The translations under genes were made by a program, and so were the position numbers. 64,000 nt of DNA, taken from NCBI GenBank assembly GCA_947503275.1, contig CANNCZ010000001.1:1364001-1428000 (forward strand), written 5' to 3'. This document shows, one piece after another, positions 63,568-64,000 of the stretch. Numbering within the stretch: the first letter of the stretch is position 1; every line of letters starts with the position of its first letter. The stretch comes from an uncultured Erythrobacter sp. (GTDB lineage Bacteria; Pseudomonadota; Alphaproteobacteria; Sphingomonadales; Sphingomonadaceae). Below the pieces are notes generated by a model, which saw nothing but the letters and a program-made list of their open reading frames with translations, ran no database searches and was not told the origin of the DNA.

Positions 63568-64000
63568 ATGCAACCCAGTGAAGCCCAATCGACGCTCGAT
63601 TACACAATCGACCTCGTCACATCGCACTTTGTGAATGTGCTCTATTTCGACCTTGGGCGGTATCTGATTGCTGCTGGCGCGATGACGGCCGCGCTGCTGA
63701 TTTTTCGCGGTTATGCAAAAGCGCGCCAGATCCAGAAACGCAAAGCCAATCGAGGCGACTATATCCGCGAGATTTCTTCATCGCTGCGCACAGTGTTTGT
63801 CTTCTTCGTCACGACTTTGGCGACAATCATTGGCGTTGAGTTTGGTGTCATCAACCTCAAGATCGACAGCGCTCCGCTACTTACCGTTGCTTGGCACTTT
63901 GCGCTGATCGTGTTGCTCCACGATGCCTATTTCTATTGGATACACCGCGCGATGCATACGAAGCGGTTGTTCAAGGCGACCCATCTGCATCACCACAAAT
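63568..64000 (+). CDS. Sterol desaturase/fatty-acid hydroxylase family, N-terminal part (cut by right edge)
   Basis: The first 144 residues of a di-iron membrane oxidase. After a short cytoplasmic start come a hydrophobic stretch (LGRYLIAAGAMTAALLIF), a basic loop (YAKARQIQKRKANR), another helix pair and the first His clusters: LLHDAYFYWIHRAMHT and THLHHHK. These are metal-binding motifs of the family. The gene continues beyond 64000; substrate (lipid, hopanoid or carotenoid) unknown. AGGAGA ribosome site. Downstream of a membrane AraC regulator. Confidence 0.9.
   Translation, partial: MQPSEAQSTLDYTIDLVTSHFVNVLYFDLGRYLIAAGAMTAALLIFRGYAKARQIQKRKANRGDYIREISSSLRTVFVFFVTTLATIIGVEFGVINLKIDSAPLLTVAWHFALIVLLHDAYFYWIHRAMHTKRLFKATHLHHHK

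Noticed and set aside
1..64000. CRISPR array, insertion sequence or rRNA genes
   Set aside because: No regularly spaced short repeats, transposase motif or rRNA sequence was seen; the repeats present are coding.

Overview
This looks like a chromosomal window from an alphaproteobacterium, most likely order Sphingomonadales and close to Erythrobacteraceae. That assignment is inference from gene content: adjacent lon and hupB, a class I (archaeal-type) lysyl-tRNA synthetase, aroQ-accB-accC, dnaX-ybaB, an NDUFS4-like complex I subunit, a DUF6456 protein and a UQ-type polyprenyl diphosphate synthase. No taxonomic marker such as 16S rRNA is present. Coding density is high. No gene-free stretch exceeds 300 bases; the longest are 38276-38567, 2963-3221 and 27039-27291, where I saw only promoter or leader sequence.

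Layout. 1-720: the end of a tyrosine integrase facing the 3' end of tRNA-Tyr, the typical edge of an integrated element lying to the left. 0.8-8.9 kb: housekeeping genes (rlmB, hupB, lon, a zinc-peptidase-like gene, ybaB, dnaX, SRP RNA). 8.9-10.1 kb: two small exported proteins built from one Cys-containing acidic repeat that I cannot assign to a named family. 10.2-18.3 kb: a complex I accessory subunit, hrpB, polyprenyl synthase, chorismate mutase, and a PepSY protein with a two-component system and a SIMPL protein. 18.4-27.4 kb: uup and a uracil-DNA glycosylase-like gene, an NTF2-like protein, a DUF6456/XRE divergent pair, a glycosyltransferase, yajC-secD-secF and tRNA-Pro(GGG). 27.5-33.9 kb: a TonB-type receptor, a CoA-ester lyase, an orphan holin-like protein, a BLUF photoreceptor and aroQ-accB-accC. 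34-41.6 kb: a lipoprotein/TIR-membrane protein pair with overlapping stop and start codons, type II NADH dehydrogenase, a GFA-family protein, an Lrp regulator, a soluble histidine kinase with a degenerate ATPase domain and a WalW-like deacetylase. 41.7-47.5 kb: two tRNAs, a DUF1800/DUF1501 pair, an M28 peptidase and a diguanylate cyclase. 47.7-54 kb: ettA, a DUF2846-like protein, a second diguanylate cyclase, a degenerate GGDEF protein, a PNPOx-fold protein and an Arg-rich RcnB-like protein. 54-64 kb: a 2OG-Fe(II) oxygenase, class I LysRS, a His/Met-rich metal-type gene pair, a TM2 protein, an NTF2-like protein, an XPD/DinG-like helicase, a 7-TM AraC regulator and a truncated sterol desaturase.

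How the genes work together. Several are clear functional sets: protein export (yajC-secD-secF), fatty acid initiation with shikimate synthesis (aroQ-accB-accC), replication and recombination (dnaX-ybaB), nucleoid and proteolysis (lon-hupB), and envelope sensing (PepSY with HK/RR). Second-messenger signalling is prominent: two intact GGDEF enzymes with inhibitory sites, one inactive GGDEF protein that keeps the inhibitory site, and a BLUF light sensor. The most promising undescribed items are the Cys-repeat proteins at 8.9-10.1 kb, the lipoprotein-TIR pair at 34-35.8 kb, the degenerate GGDEF protein at 51.4 kb and the ChpT-like degenerate kinase at 38.6 kb.
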